Of a stretch of 64,000 bases of DNA, positions 47,877 to 60,175 are shown one piece after another. Every line of letters starts with the position of its first letter. The first letter of the stretch is position 1. The stretch covers positions 113,679,502 through 113,743,501 of the forward strand of contig CM053276.1 in NCBI GenBank assembly GCA_028583415.1, read 5' to 3'. A model generated the notes under the pieces. The model was not told where the DNA came from and searched no databases. It saw nothing but the letters and a program-made list of their open reading frames with translations. This DNA comes from Protea cynaroides (lineage: Eukaryota > Streptophyta > Magnoliopsida > Proteales > Proteaceae). A program made the translations under genes and the position numbers.

Positions 47877-49000
47877 CGTCCTCCACAGCTTGCACATCCA
47901 TTGTCACTACATGTCCATATGTTGGCGTATCCATGTAGTCTTCAACAGTAACACGTGCAACATTAGAAACTAAAAAGAATTACGCGCGTGAGGGTCAGCT
48001 CTCCAACTTGAGGTCAGTGAGAAAACAAAACAATATAATAAACATATGCATGCATTCAATTCATATCTTTGGTCTGGTTTCAACGTTTACAATATGCTAT
48101 AGAAAGGATTGGTTGCCACCTCCGTCTAATGGATCAAACACCATTGCCGTCCCACATGCACCACCATGGAATAGAGATAGAGCTAAATTATCCAGATCAA
48201 ACACCGCCAACACTTCTCCTAATGCCCTACCCATACCAACACGTAAGCCCCTATTGGCGAGGGCTTGCAAACTGGGCTCATAACTAACCAATCCTAAATG
48301 TCATCCAGTGTATCCAAGGCCTCACCCCAACATCCCTCAATACGTCCATAAAGATAGAGCTAAGGCCCCCTGACAGAGTCAGAGACCATACGGTCCGAGA
48401 CTACCTCCCCGATGTCTTACGACGTAATAATTCTGCTAAGGTAATGCTGATACGATGATGTTAGTGGATAAGACTTGAGTAGAGATAGAGCTAGAGTCTG
48501 GTGACCAGGTCAAAGACCACAATGCCATGTCCTCCCTCTGATGCTCCACTAGCATTAAACACACTAACCACACACACAATCACATGTCTATTCCTAGCAT
48601 CATCATCATCATCATGTTATAAATAGACAATAATAAATATGCATGAGCAGAAATAGTAATAATATTGGATGACATGTGAGATGCACATTACAAGCATACA
48701 AGCATAGAATCATTCATTGCATTGGACAAATAAAGTAAAATAATTTATTATTATCTAATTAGTTTAGGTCTTGTTCCCTCACATTTGATTGATGTTTATT
48801 CCTCTCCCAAGCTTTGGAAGTCACTTTGAATCTCTTAAGAACCTAAATAATTAATGTATTAAAGTTAGAGTTCAAGTTTACCAAGTTACAGTAGTCGAAA
48901 ACTTTGTTTCATCTCAAAATATACTTGCTATTATCCTATGGTCGATCCTATGGTCTCAATATATACCACCATAGGACATACGGTCGATACCTTATGGTCG
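47877..49000 (-). repeat. LTR of a related Ty3 subfamily, distal part
   Basis: Minus-strand LTR sequence containing the short frame (VTVEDYMDTPTYGHV near 47940), the CATATCTTTGGTCTGGTTT block, the modular region and GGTCG motifs with TAYGGTCGA flanks. It continues at 51353-52274 after an interruption by the LTR at 49001-51352. Its 3' end is truncated at about 47877. Confidence 0.75.
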
Positions 49001-51352
49001 TGTAAGACCCGTACCTTACTAACCCGATCTTACCACCTTGTATTAGGTCTTCCTATCATGGCCGGACCAAGTGGACCAAGTGCGTGAAGAAACTACAAGA
49101 CTAGGTATGTAATTCAAACAAAAAATCATCTAATTGAGACGTGTGGTCGCATACGTAAACAGGTGTGGTCGACCACACGTCAGAATATTGAGACCACTCG
49201 AGTTTGGGACATGTGGCTGCAGTTTTGAGACAAATGGTAGACGGATTCTGCGACCCCATGTGCGACCACACGATGGTATAACTGACTCAGTAATTGGGAA
49301 ACCTTCCTAATATGAGGGGGGTTCTTTCCTAATCAAAGTGTGACTTTATATGGATGTTTTTCTCTATATAAAGGACGTCCCTTAGTCTCTTTCACTCTTT
49401 TAGAACCCAAACTGAAAGAGAGAGAAAGAGAGGAGTAAGAAGAGAAGGAGAGTTGAAGAGGAAGACTAGGAGAAGGAATTGCAGAGAAAGCTCTGATTCT
49501 CCAACAAGTTTAAGGTATGAAATCATTCCCTACAGTAATTGAATGCCTAGAATAGGTTATGGAGGAGATATTGATTCAAAATAAGATCTTAATCCTAGAC
49601 CATGAACAAACTCTAAGGAGATCTATGAAGAACGGATTAAGGTGAAGGACTATGTAAAAGTGTGAATTTTAAGCTATAGAACAATCATATGAAGGATCAT
49701 AATGTTAGCCATGGAATCAAGTTATGAAAGGATGTGGCTGAGAGTAAAAGTCAACCAAAAACTCGTGTGGTCGCAGTTTAATCCACCACACGAGGCACAT
49801 ATGTCCGACCACATGCCCTCGGGAAGTTTCCAGGGAGGGTGTGGTCGCATGTGTGTGGTCGCATGATATGCGACCACATGTATCGACCCCACACCCTGTG
49901 GTCACAGAAACTGAGACCACATGTGCAGTCACACCTGCGACCACTAAGCTTCTAAAGGTCTGTTTGATGCTAGTATGGACCATTGACTACTGTAAATTGA
50001 TGAGATTAAACCCTAAGTTAGAACTTACAAATTTCTTAGGTTTCCAAGAGGTTCAAGAGTGAGTTAAGAAGCTTGGAGAAGATTGAAAATTTCTAACAGG
50101 TGAGGGAATAGAACCTAAACTAATTGGTTAATAATAATCTGTTTATTTTTATTGAGTCCAATGCCATGATTGATTCTATGCTTGTATGCTTGTAATGTGC
50201 ATCTCACATGTCATCCAATATTCCTATTGTTATTGCTCATGCATATTTATTTCTGTCTATTTATAATATGATCATGATGATGATGCTAGGAATAGGCATG
50301 TGATTGTGTGTGTGTGGTTAGTATACTTGATGCGAGTTGAGCATCAGGGGGAGGACGTGACATTATAGTTCATCCTGGTCAGCAAACTCTAGCTCTATCT
50401 CTACTTAAGTCTTGTTCAGTGATATCGTTGTATCGTCATTACCTTAGCAAAACTATTACGTCATAGGACATCAGGGGAGGTGGTCTCGGACCGTGTAGTC
50501 TTCAACTCTGTCGAGGGGGCCTTAGCTCTATCTCTATGGACGTATTGAGGGATGCTGAGGTGAGGCCTTGGATACACTGGATGATATTTAAGATTGGTTA
50601 GTTGCGAGCCCAGTTTGCAAGTCCTCGCCAATAGGGGCTTATGTGTTGGTATGGGTAGGGCATCAAGGGAAGTGTTGGTGGTATTTTATCCGGACACTTT
50701 AGCTCTATCTCTATTCCATGGTGGGTGCATGTGGGACGACAATGGTATTTGATCTATTGGACAGATTTACACACTCGTGTATAGAGGTGCGGTGGCCGCC
50801 AATCCTTTCTATAGCATATTACAAACTTAAAAACTAGACCAAAGATATGAATTGAATGCATGCATATGTTTATTGCATTGTTTTGTTTGCTCACTGAGCC
50901 GTGATGTGTGCTCACCTTTTCGACGTTGAATATTTTTAGTTATTGATGCAGGTCTTACCGTTGAAGATTATATGAATACGTCAACGTATGGACACGTAGA
51001 AGTGATAGACGTGGAAGCTATGGAAGAGGCGCATGATCCGTCGTGCGAGTGCAATTCATGTGTTTTCGATTAGTTTAGTTGTTTGGTTATCAAAACATGT
51101 AATTGATTAATTTATTATATTTTATATTTTGAGTTACTTTGGAGATAATTGGATAATTAATTATGCTATTACTATTAGATATTCAGTTCATTAGTATTAA
51201 AGACTTTTGATATTGTTTATTTACTCTGATTATGCTTGTGTAATGTATCTGGTTTAATCGGATGGACACGGCCTATACGAGATCCTGGTTGAACCGTTGG
51301 TTTTCTTGATGGTTCATCACACTACTGGTTAGACCAGATTTGGGGTGTGACA
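49001..51352 (+). repeat. Solo LTR of a related Ty3 subfamily
   Basis: It begins TGTAAGACCC and ends TTGGGGTGTGACA, 2.35 kb, with no internal domain on either side. It has the TATA region (CTATATAAAGGACGTCCC), a donor-like AAG/GTATGA near 49513, two motif clusters with TGTGGTCGCA flanks (about 49141-49280 and 49765-49950), and an intact short frame (50952-51073, ending CECNSCVFD). It splits the minus-strand LTR around it. The 5 bp on each side (GGTCG, GTGCC) do not match, so the target duplication has decayed or the copy is recombinant. Confidence 0.85.
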
Positions 51353-52274
51353 GTGCCTGCGACCGTATGTTTCTTGAATTCTTTCCGAATGGCTGTGGTC
51401 GATACTTTTCTCATCCCATGGTTGACCATAGCTGCGACCATACAAGTTTAATATAATTTCTTACTTCTAATACAGATTCCTCCTCTTGGATCATCAATGG
51501 GGTCCTCCCTAATGATCATTCTAAGACCAATATTCTTAGTTTACTACATTAATACTCTAACCCATTATCCAAGATCCCTGTTTGAGATCTACTCTGAAAA
51601 TCCCATAATTGAATCCTTACTTTGGGTTTGGTTTCTCAATTTTATATTAAAACTCTTACTCTTAGTGTTCTAAGGCTACAGAGACAATGTTCATACATTA
51701 CTTATTGTAGAGAGTCTGTAGAACTCCTTCTCTTAGCCTTCTTCGCCAAATCTCCTTCTCCTTCTGTTCCTTTCTCTCTTTTTCTCTTAGGTTTAGAGTT
51801 GCAATTTGGATTCTAAAAGAGTGAGAGAGGTTAAAGAATGTCCCTTATATAGAGGAAAACCTCCATATAGAATCTTCTTTCAATTAGGAAAGAGTACTCT
51901 TCAAATTAGGAAAGATTCTTAAACACGGAGTCAGTTCTGGGTTCATACGGTCGATCATACTGTCGCATAAACCATCGACCATACAATCAAAACATGCGAC
52001 CATAGATTATACGGTCTCAATACGGTCGACCATAGGTGATACCGTAGCCCTCAAAACTGCCACCATATGTCCAAAATTTACTGGTTTTTAATTTTTGACT
52101 GTTGCTTCCACACAAACTTAAACAGTTAACCATACCAACTAAATTTGACTTATTGCTTACCTCATCTTTTGGTTTCTTCGTACAATTGATTCACTTGAGC
52201 AGATTATGATGCAAAGACCGATCACGATACTAGAAAGTAAGGTTAGACCTGGTTCGTGGTGTGCAGGTCTTACA
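51353..52274 (-). repeat. LTR of a related Ty3 subfamily, proximal part
   Basis: Minus-strand continuation of 47877-49000. Its outer end (52274) is the TGTAAGACC start of that LTR, and it carries the motif cluster with ACGGTCGA flanks at about 51945-52080. Confidence 0.75.
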
Positions 52275-52442
52275 GTGACACTATGGTTCATCCTGGTCAC
52301 CAGACTCTAGCTCTATCTTTCTCAAGTCTTGTCCACTGACATCGTCGTATTTCCATTACCTTAGTAGAACTATTATGTCGTAGGGCATCAAGGGAGCTGG
52401 TATTGGACCGTGTGGTCTTTGACTCTGCCGGGGGGCCTTAGC
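52275..52442 (+). repeat. Internal LTR fragment
   Basis: Plus-strand match to the middle module of the LTR at 50355-50525 (TGGTTCATCCTGGTCA...CCGGGGGGCCTTAGC). It is cut at both ends by other LTRs, so it is part of an older LTR. Confidence 0.7.
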
Positions 52443-54901
52443 TGTCACACCCCAATTCCGTACACTTCAAAATGGTGTAATGAACCGTTAGCAAACCAAC
52501 GGTTCAACCAGGATCTCGGACAAGCGGAATCTATTTTATCTAAACCTCATACATACACATTCATAATCAGAGTAAATACACAATAGCGGAAGTCTTATAG
52601 TAAAATGAACTGAGAAATCTACTGTGATATAAATATTTAAATAGCAAATTATTCTGTATCAACTAAGACATAAATAAATATCAATATCAAATACATGTCT
52701 TTATTAAATCCAAATAAAAAAAACAAAAAAAAATCTAATCGAATACACATGAGTTGCACTCGCAAGGTCATGTGTATCCACTTCATCTTCAACTTCCATC
52801 GCCGCCACGTACCCGTACACTGGAGCATTGACATAATCTTCGACGGTAGTACCTGCATCATCAACTAAAAATATTCGACGTCGAGGGGGTGAGCGCACAT
52901 CATGGCTCAGTGAGCAAACAAAACAATGCAACAATACATATGCATGCAGTCAATTCATATCTTTGGTCTGGTTTAAAGTTTGCAATATGCAATAAGGTTT
53001 AGATAGTCAAAGGTTAACGTTTATTGACCCCGCCTCTATACACAAGTGTGTGATGCCGCCCGAAGGTAACATTTATCGTTGAGTCACAAGCACCCAATTC
53101 ATGAACATTGTACAACAAAGGTTAACATTTATTGCTGTACAGTGCCATACCAACACGTAAGCCCCTGTTGGCGAGGGCTGTAAACTGGGCTCGCAACTAA
53201 CCAATCCTAATGCCAAACAGTGTATCCAAGGCCTCACCCTAGCATCCCTTAGAAAGTCCATAGAGATAGAGCTAAAGCTCCCCGGTAGAGTCAGAGACTA
53301 CAAGGACCGAGACCACCTCCCCTGATGCTCTACGACGTAATAGTTCTGCTAAAGTAATGGCGATACGACGATGCTAATGCACAAGACTTGAGTTAGAGAT
53401 AGAGCTAGAGTGCTGAGGCCCAGCCTATGACACCCCCCTGATACTTGCTCACATCAAGTACACCAACCACACACACACATTCACATGCCTATTCCTATCA
53501 TCATCATCAATATCATGTTATTAACAATAAAGTAAATATGCATGAAAAATAATAGAAATATTGGATGACATGTTGTATGCACATTACAAACATATTCACA
53601 TAGGATCAAGCATAGCATTGGACTCAAGAAAAGAGAAAAATAGTTTATTATTAACCAATTAGTTTAGAGTTCTGTTTCCTCACCTTAGCTTGCTAATAGA
53701 TCCTCTTTCAAGCTTTAAGATCACCTTTATATTGTTATTATATTGCTAAAAGACCTAACAAGTCGATAGAATTTAATTAGAACTAATTCTGAATTCAAAA
53801 ACCATGCTATTAACTAGGGGTCGGAGGTAGGGTCGGAGTAATGATCGACCCTGGGTGCGACCACCCCTATTCTGGACTTCCCAAACACTGGGGGTCGATG
53901 CTCAGGGTCTGGTAGGGTCGATTGGCCATCGACCCCCTATGCGACCCCCTGTGGGTTTTGGTCGATTTTCTTCCTTCAGTCCATTCTTCGTGTTTGGGTC
54001 CTATGGCTTGCTCCTACAGTCCATTCCGCACATGTTCTATAGTCTAAAATCATGATTCATTCACCTATATGGCTTTCATGATTTTCCCCATGGTTTTCCA
54101 TGAAAACCTAACCATGGGTTGATGGTTTGGGTTTCTTCGAGATCATACTCTCTTCATTATCTACCCTAAGGTCTTTAGAAACTCATGGAACTAGTATCCA
54201 TACTTGAGAAGAATATTCATTCTCTGCAACTCTTCTCTTTTTTGCCTTCTTCTCTTCTTTCCTTTGCTTCCTCTTCTCTTCCTTCTCTTCTCTTTCTCTC
54301 AATTCAATTAGGGTTGTAAAAGGAGTGAAAGAGGCTTAGGGACGTCCTATTTATAGAGTAGAAACTCCTAAAATGAGTCCCATTGAGATTAGGAAGGAAT
54401 CCCATTGAAATTAGAAAAGTTTCCTAATTTCTATTTTTACCGAGTACCGGGGGTCGGAGATCCCGTCGACCCCTGGTTCCTAAAGTGTCCGACCCCCCAT
54501 GTAAAACTGGGGATCTGACTTCCGTCTTGGGGGGGGGGGTCTGACCCTCCCTTGCTGGGTATGCGACCCTCCCCTTAATTTAAGTGTTTTTGGGTCAGTT
54601 TAATACCTAGGATCGTGATCTCCTTCATGCACTTGGTCCATTTGGCTCATCCATGATGGGTAGACTTGGTTCAAGGTGGTAAGACCGGATTAGTTTGATA
54701 CGGGTGGTCTGACTTCTGTCTTGGGGGGGTCCGACCCTCCCTTGCTGGGTATGCGACCCTCCCCTTAATTTAAGTATTTTTGGGTCAGTTTAATACCTGA
54801 GATCGTGATCTCCTTCATGCACTTGGTCCATTTGGCTCATCCATGATGGGTAGACCTGGTTCAAGGTGGTAAGACCGGGTTAGTTTGATACGGGTCTTAC
54901 A
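52443..54901 (-). repeat. 3' LTR of a truncated minus-strand Ty3 element
   Basis: Starts TGTAAGACCCGTATC at 54901 and ends GGGGTGTGACA at 52443, directly downstream of a purine tract and pol remnant. The first 195 bp or so are tandemly duplicated (about 54513-54706 and 54707-54901). Motif clusters have GGGGTCGA flanks (53815-53955 and 54465-54580). Its short frame carries a small deletion before the Cys motif and is disrupted. Confidence 0.85.
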
Positions 54902-54913
54902 ACTCCCCCCTAC

Positions 54914-55215
54914 TTATAAAAATTTCGTCCCGAAATTGTCCATACCTTCGGAGTCAAATAAATGAGGGTATTGCTTTCGCATAGCACTCTCTTCTTCCCA
55001 TGTAATTTCATCCATGTCTCTACTTCTCCAAGTGACCTTAACATAATGGATATCTCGGTTGTGTAGTTGTTGAACCTTTCGGCTAGTGATTTCAGTTCGT
55101 GTTACTTCAAAGATCAAATCATCAGTCAAATCGGGTAGATCTACTGTCAGAACGTATGTTGGATCATTGACATACTTCTTCAATAAGAAAATATGAAATA
55201 CGTCATGTGTGAGAC
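54914..55215 (-). pseudogene. pol: Ty3/gypsy pol C-terminal fragment
   Basis: About 100 codons: THDVFHIFLLKKYVNDPTYV, then SRKVQQLHNRDIHYVKVTWR and DEITWEEESAMRKQYPHLFD. This matches the chromodomain-like end of the 32-44 kb pol and is intact here, with Gln where the other copy has a stop (41910). Upstream pol is missing: at about 55215 it is replaced by the 3' end of a different, plus-strand element. Confidence 0.85.
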
Positions 55216-55739
55216 CTACATGCAAATTTCGGGACGAAATTTCTTTTAAGGGTGGGGGAGTTGTAAGACCCGCACTCCGTAAACCCGGTCTTAACCTTGG
55301 TTTTGTGTCGTAGCAGGTCTTCCGATCATCACCGGGCCAGATGGGACGAGCGGATGACAAACAGGTACGAAATCGGATCAAAGACGGTCAAATATTCGTC
55401 ATTTTATGTTGACCGGTCGACCGGACAGCTCTGTGCAGCTGAGTGCGGAGATCTCTGTGGGTCCCATTTTCCTAAACCCTAATGCCTGAACCTTCCTAAT
55501 TCTAATAGGGTTACTAAACCCTAATTCTAGCCTATAAATACACCTTAAACCTCCTCAGATCCTTTCCATTATCTCTCATAAACCCTAGAGAAGAGAAGGA
55601 GGTTGGAAATGAGTATTAAGGTACTCTTCTTTTTTTCCCCTCTTTTTGGTTCTGTGTTTCTGTTATCTTTTTCCATTAGCTGAATTCCTGTTTTCTATGT
55701 TGGCAATTGATGTGCTTTTGTACTAATTTATTGCGAGCG
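55216..55739 (+). mobile_element. PPT and truncated LTR of a divergent Ty3 subfamily
   Basis: A pre-PPT phrase AATTTCGGGACGAAATTTC and purine tract GGGTGGGGGAG (to 55261) lead into an LTR start at 55262 (TGTAAGACCCGC). A palindromic GACCGGTCGACCGGAC lies at about 55408, and a TATA box CTATAAATAC near 55533 is followed by a CT/GA-rich leader and a donor-like AAG/GTACTC near 55620. The rest of the LTR is absent; the exact end is unclear. Confidence 0.65.
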
Positions 55740-56135
55740 ACCGGGAAGATGGATTTGAATCTCAGTTTTGCGTTTTCGTTGGAGAACTTCAACAATGAGT
55801 TTTGCAATTTCTTTGGAGAAGAACATGAACAACGTTTCGTTGGAGAATAACACAGAGTTTAGTTGGAGAAGAAAGAGGAACAAGAGAGAATTTCATTGGA
55901 GAAGAGAGAGGAACGATTTGGTTGGAGAACCTAAAGGATATTTAGGTCCTTTTACATTCATTAAGGGCATTACTGTCTTAAAAAAACTTTGGACATTCTC
56001 CCGTTAACTTTTAACTAATGGGTTATAGTGTTATTAAACATAGTTAGAGGGGTAGTTTGTGTAACTTTTGTAAAGACAGGGTAATTCTGTGTAGTAAACC
56101 AACTGTCAAGGGGGTGTCTGAGTAAATTTCCCTAT
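55740..56135. mobile_element. Right half of a MITE related to 31-534
   Basis: 55980-56135 matches the right arm of the Mutator-type MITE (GTTAACTTTTAACTAATGG, GAGGGGTAGTTTGTGTAACTTT, GGGGGTGTCTGAGTAAATTT). The part before it (55780-55930) has about six imperfect copies of GTTGGAGAA spaced irregularly. No left arm was found, so it is truncated. Confidence 0.55.
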
Positions 56136-56921
56136 AATTTATAAAATTTTAGCCATTCTTCATGTTTGTTAGGTTATATGTGCATGTCAGGTGATCATTT
56201 AGAAGAGAAAGATCGTAAAAGTGCAGTCTAACTCTATGTGGCTATGTTCACATAATTTTGATTCTTTCTTTTCTATCCTCTTTTGGTGGACATCTACAGA
56301 CCTCCATGTCGTACTATTAGGTACTCCAAGTACATTTTAACTACTGCTCCATGTTTTCAACAGAGCTGGTTTATTTCATATTACCGGTTCGGGACAGATC
56401 TACACTGAAACCATTGGAACTATGGGTTTAACATGTACTGTGCTGTTTAAGTTCTTTTGCATGTCTTTGTCAGATTGAAGTGAGGTTTGATTTTGCCCGG
56501 AGGATTCTGAATATACTTGCATATCTTAAAGTTTCTTGTAATTCATTTCACATTGTAGCTCATGGTTAGTCCAATTAAAACCTATTCAGTTTTGAGTTCT
56601 GATCTGCTGAATTGAAGGAATTATTTACTTGTTGATGTTACTTAACAACAGCAACAACAGCTATGTTGGGCTTGTTACCAATTAGGACTAGGGTTTGTTG
56701 GACCCTCTATCCTGCATAAATTCTCAGTCTCTTTCATTACTTACTACATTTTTTTGTGGATATTTTCTGTCTTTGTTGCTTTAAGAAACCCATGTACCAA
56801 CCAAAGAGGTCGAAAACATGGGCTCTTCAAAGTTATGATGTCTTGGTGAATTGATTACTTATTGATCATGCATTTTCTTCTTTACTTGTTTCTATAATTC
56901 CAATCACAAGATTTTGTGCAG
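56136..56921. other. Spacer upstream of kinase fragment
   Basis: No coding exon recognised. If the NDR gene had been intact, the preceding catalytic exons would be expected here; none is seen. Confidence 0.5.
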
Positions 56922-57247
56922 ATAGTGAGTTGGACAACTTACTTGAAATTCCCTGAAGAGTCAAAGCTCTCTGCTGAGGCTAAAGATCTCATAAGCAAAC
57001 TTCTGTGCAATGTAGAACAGAGGCTTGGGACCAAAGGAGCTCATGAAATAAAAGTTAGCACTCATTTGTTGTCAGGCTCTTTGTTTGTCAATTTTGGCTG
57101 TATCAAATTCGAAACTGAAATGTTGATATTGATCTCCACTTTAGGCACACCCATGGTTCAACTTCAAAGGTGTCAAATGGGACAGACTATAGCTTTTAAA
57201 CCAGAGGTTAAGGACGAACTAGATACTCAGAACTTTGAAAAGCTGAG
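56922..57247 (+). pseudogene. NDR/LATS-type AGC kinase fragment, two exons
   Basis: Exon-like 56922-57053 (acceptor TTTTGTGCAG) reads IVSWTTYLKFPEESKLSAEA, KDLISKLLCNVEQRLGTKGA, HEIK and ends at a GT donor. Exon-like 57145-57247 (acceptor CTTTAG) starts AHPWF and ends FKPEVKDELDTQNFEK. This is the C-terminal part of the kinase domain and its extension in plant NDR kinases. Within the second exon a small deletion after WDRL shifts the frame to a stop. Neither the N-terminal kinase exons nor later exons are present, so it is a decayed fragment. Confidence 0.8.
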
Positions 57248-58488
57248 GTAAAGATAATATTTCTTTTATTTTATGAATATTATATGTAAGCTGAATTGTT
57301 CTTGATGATTTTAATTTATAGCCTTGAATGCAGTTTTGGTAGGCTTTCTCTCTTAATGAAATGTCATTCCGTTCACTACTTTATAAGCCAGGCTTGATGA
57401 AGTTGGACCAAATGTACGGCTATCTTAATGAAATAAAATTTCCTTCATCCCCTCCCCACTCCTCCCCTCCCAAAAAAAATAAATAAATAAATAAATAAGA
57501 AGAAGAAGGAAAAATGGTATGTGGATGGCAAGACACCTAATTCTACGACATGGAAACATGGTGTCGTAGCTTTCACCATTAGATGTCTAAGGGATGGTTT
57601 GGATTGGCCATGTATCAAGTTTGGGACACTAGTCAGTCATTTGCCCTCCCATATATTTCCATTCATCCTTTTGGTGATCTATGCAACATTGGTAGTCACA
57701 ATTTTTTATTTTCTATTTTACAACGTGGCAAACTCTGTTACTTCTTGAATTTGACATGTCAGGAGGGGATCTTGCATCTACCTGTCCACCAAACTTCAGC
57801 TCCATCCAACCTGCCACGTGGAACAACTTGGTGTGCCCTCCAACTTTCTATTTGGCAGGCTGTCTCAATAAATAGATAAATTTGTGGCTAGTGTTGGATT
57901 CAACAACAATGGATTGTTGAGTGGCAGTTTGGAAGTGTTGTGTTCTTCCAAGGAATGCTTCCAAACTGCGTCTTAGTCTCACATTTTGGTTTGGTTGTCT
58001 TTTCCTTCCCCCCCCCCCCCGCCCCGATAATTGTGTTGGTACTTGACTTGGTAGTCCATTGGCTGTAGAATTTCTAGCGATTTGCAACTCAATGTCTCCT
58101 GTATTTTGCTATGTGGGTCATTTGTGTCTATTCACTGTAAACAATTGAATTATGCCACATGCATTATGGAGCTTAGGAAGAGAGATGATTGCTCTACAGT
58201 TCTTGCCTCTATTAAGTTCATATTTTGTTATGGAATTATTAATATTTTTCTGTCTAGAGTAAATGCAATCAATTACTCCAATGAAAACTTCATCAAACTC
58301 AGGGCCATGGAGAAAAGTAGGCTTTGGCTCTCTTATTAATCAGCATGTTCTTTTCTTACCTTTTATGGTATTCTCTGTTGATTTTAAATTCCCAAGTTTT
58401 ACACTTTTTTAGATTTACTTGGGTCATATAATTTATTGATATTTACTTTTGGCATGTTGAAGAGCCATGCTCGAAATTGGTAAGAGAC
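57248..58488. other. Intergenic, no gene seen
   Basis: Contains (AAAT)n/(AAG)n short repeats near 57472-57508 and a poly-C run near 58009-58020. Short frames are unconvincing. Confidence 0.5.
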
Positions 58489-58834
58489 TCTTATTGATCC
58501 CAGATGGAAGGCGGCCATTGTTGAAGATATGCAAGCCCTGACGAAGAATGGAATTTGGGACTTGGTTCCTCTTCCTCCCCATAAATATACAGAGAACTGT
58601 AAGTGGGTGTTTGGAGTAAAGCAGAACATGGATGGTACTATGAATCGGTACAAGGCCCGGTTAGTGGCACGTGGCTTTACTTAAACTTATTGCCATGATT
58701 ATCAAGAGACTTTTGCACCTATTGCAAAGCTGAACATTGTTCGAGTACTTCTCTCCTGTATTGTTAACCTGGGTTGACAACTGCAACAATTTGACGTCAA
58801 AAATGCATTTCTTCATGGTGAACTTGAAGAGGAA
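58489..58834 (+). pseudogene. Ty1/copia reverse-transcriptase fragment
   Basis: Plus-strand frame resembling the start of the RVT_2 domain: DPRWKAAIVEDMQALTKNGI, WDLVPLPPHK, KWVFGVKQNMDGTMNRYKAR, LVARGFT, then DYQETFAPIAKLNIVRVLLS and QQFDVKNAFLHGELEEE. Two in-frame stops interrupt it, after RGFT and after VNLG. No LTRs or other pol domains are found around it. Confidence 0.85.
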
Positions 58835-59624
58835 TTGAACTGAACATCAGGCAGCAGTCCGGTAGTTGTGGATGCCTGCTATACAGGTTTGTTGCTGATA
58901 TGACAAACCCAAATGCATGCTACAATGAAAATTTGAAACCAAAATTTACCAGCACCATGGTGTCTTTTAAAAGAGCATGCCAAAACCTATCAGTGAGGAA
59001 AACCTGCAAGGATTCATTACCATGCGGATCTGGAGGTGGTGAGACAACTTGTGTTGCTCATGAAGCCTAGCAAAAAACAGAAAAACTATTCAGGTTCAGT
59101 GGTATGCACCAAGGGGTCTATGGTAGAAACTGAATACTGATGGGTGTGCGTTAGGCAATCCGGGAGAAACAGGGGCTGGAGAAGTAATACGATGTCAAAC
59201 AGGACAAGTAATTTAGATACTTCAACTTTCAGGCATGCAATTGTATCATCTAAACCCCTTTTATGGCTTGGTGAAATTAATTTAACCTCTTCCATCTACG
59301 GTTGCTGCAGATTTTGTTTTATCCATTGATCAACGGGGCAGAAATGCAGGAGCCAGATGCTGCCACTTACACAGGCCCACCATTCATACAAGGGAGCTTG
59401 TAGCGTGCTTTGAGTTTCTACTGTTAAACAGATCATGTAAAAATAATTATTCAAATTTTAAGAACTATTAATTAATGGCAATGTGTTGATCATGATTGTT
59501 AAAGTTCATATGTTCTTTTTGGAGTGGAACATGGTACAGGGAATGTATGTAAATGTGGATTATAAGTGAAAAAAAACTTCCAAATCAATTTTATGTTTCT
59601 ACAATGTAATAGCAATGTAATTTA
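58835..59624. other. Intergenic, no gene seen
   Basis: No recognisable coding sequence or repeat structure; AT-rich towards the right. Confidence 0.45.
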
Positions 59625-59920
59625 CGGAAGTAAATACTTTTTATTACGACGAAATTTATCCGTCATACATACTTATATACGACGAAAATTAAATTCCGTC
59701 TTATATATCCTATCTTTTACGACGGTTTTAAAAATACCGTCGTTAATATGCTTTTCCAGACGCCACGCAATTCCCATCGTTAACATTTACGACGGCTACA
59801 TATACGACGGTAATGCCATTATATATGACGGGTTTTAACCGTCGCAAAATGTTATTTGTGATGGGAAAAACCTTTTACAAAGAAAAAAAACCGTCATAAA
59901 AAGTAAAAATTGTTGTAGTG
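59625..59920. mobile_element. CACTA-like small DNA transposon, left end decayed
   Basis: The right end on the minus strand is CACTACAACAATTTTTAC, the CACTA-type terminus. Subterminal ACGACGG/CCGTCGT-type motifs occur at least eight times in both orientations. On the left, TACTTTTTATTACGACG at about 59636 is an inverted partner of the subterminal sequence, but the outer CACTACAA is missing. At about 300 bp it would be non-autonomous. Confidence 0.65.
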
Positions 59921-60175
59921 ACCAATAGCCCTGGTGTTTTCACTCATCCCAAAGGCAGATAGTACTAGGGTAAAGGTTTGGCCAATGACGCAGCGATCAC
60001 TATTCCAACACCTCCCCCTCTTCCCCTATCGGTACCAACACCTAACTCCCTGTTGGCCCACCAGGGTCACATACATGGGTTGTTTACTAGTCATCAATCT
60101 ACATGTCATCCCTTGTAGTTTCCTCACACACATCTAGTAGGAATCCCATCCGTTTTGCCTCCCCCAAGATGCTGT
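59921..60175 (-). repeat. Diverged LTR fragment
   Basis: Weak minus-strand similarity to the LTR middle region (TACCAACACCTAACTCCCTGTTGG compared with the usual TACCAACACGTAAGCCCCTGTTGG). Heavily diverged and truncated. Confidence 0.4.
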
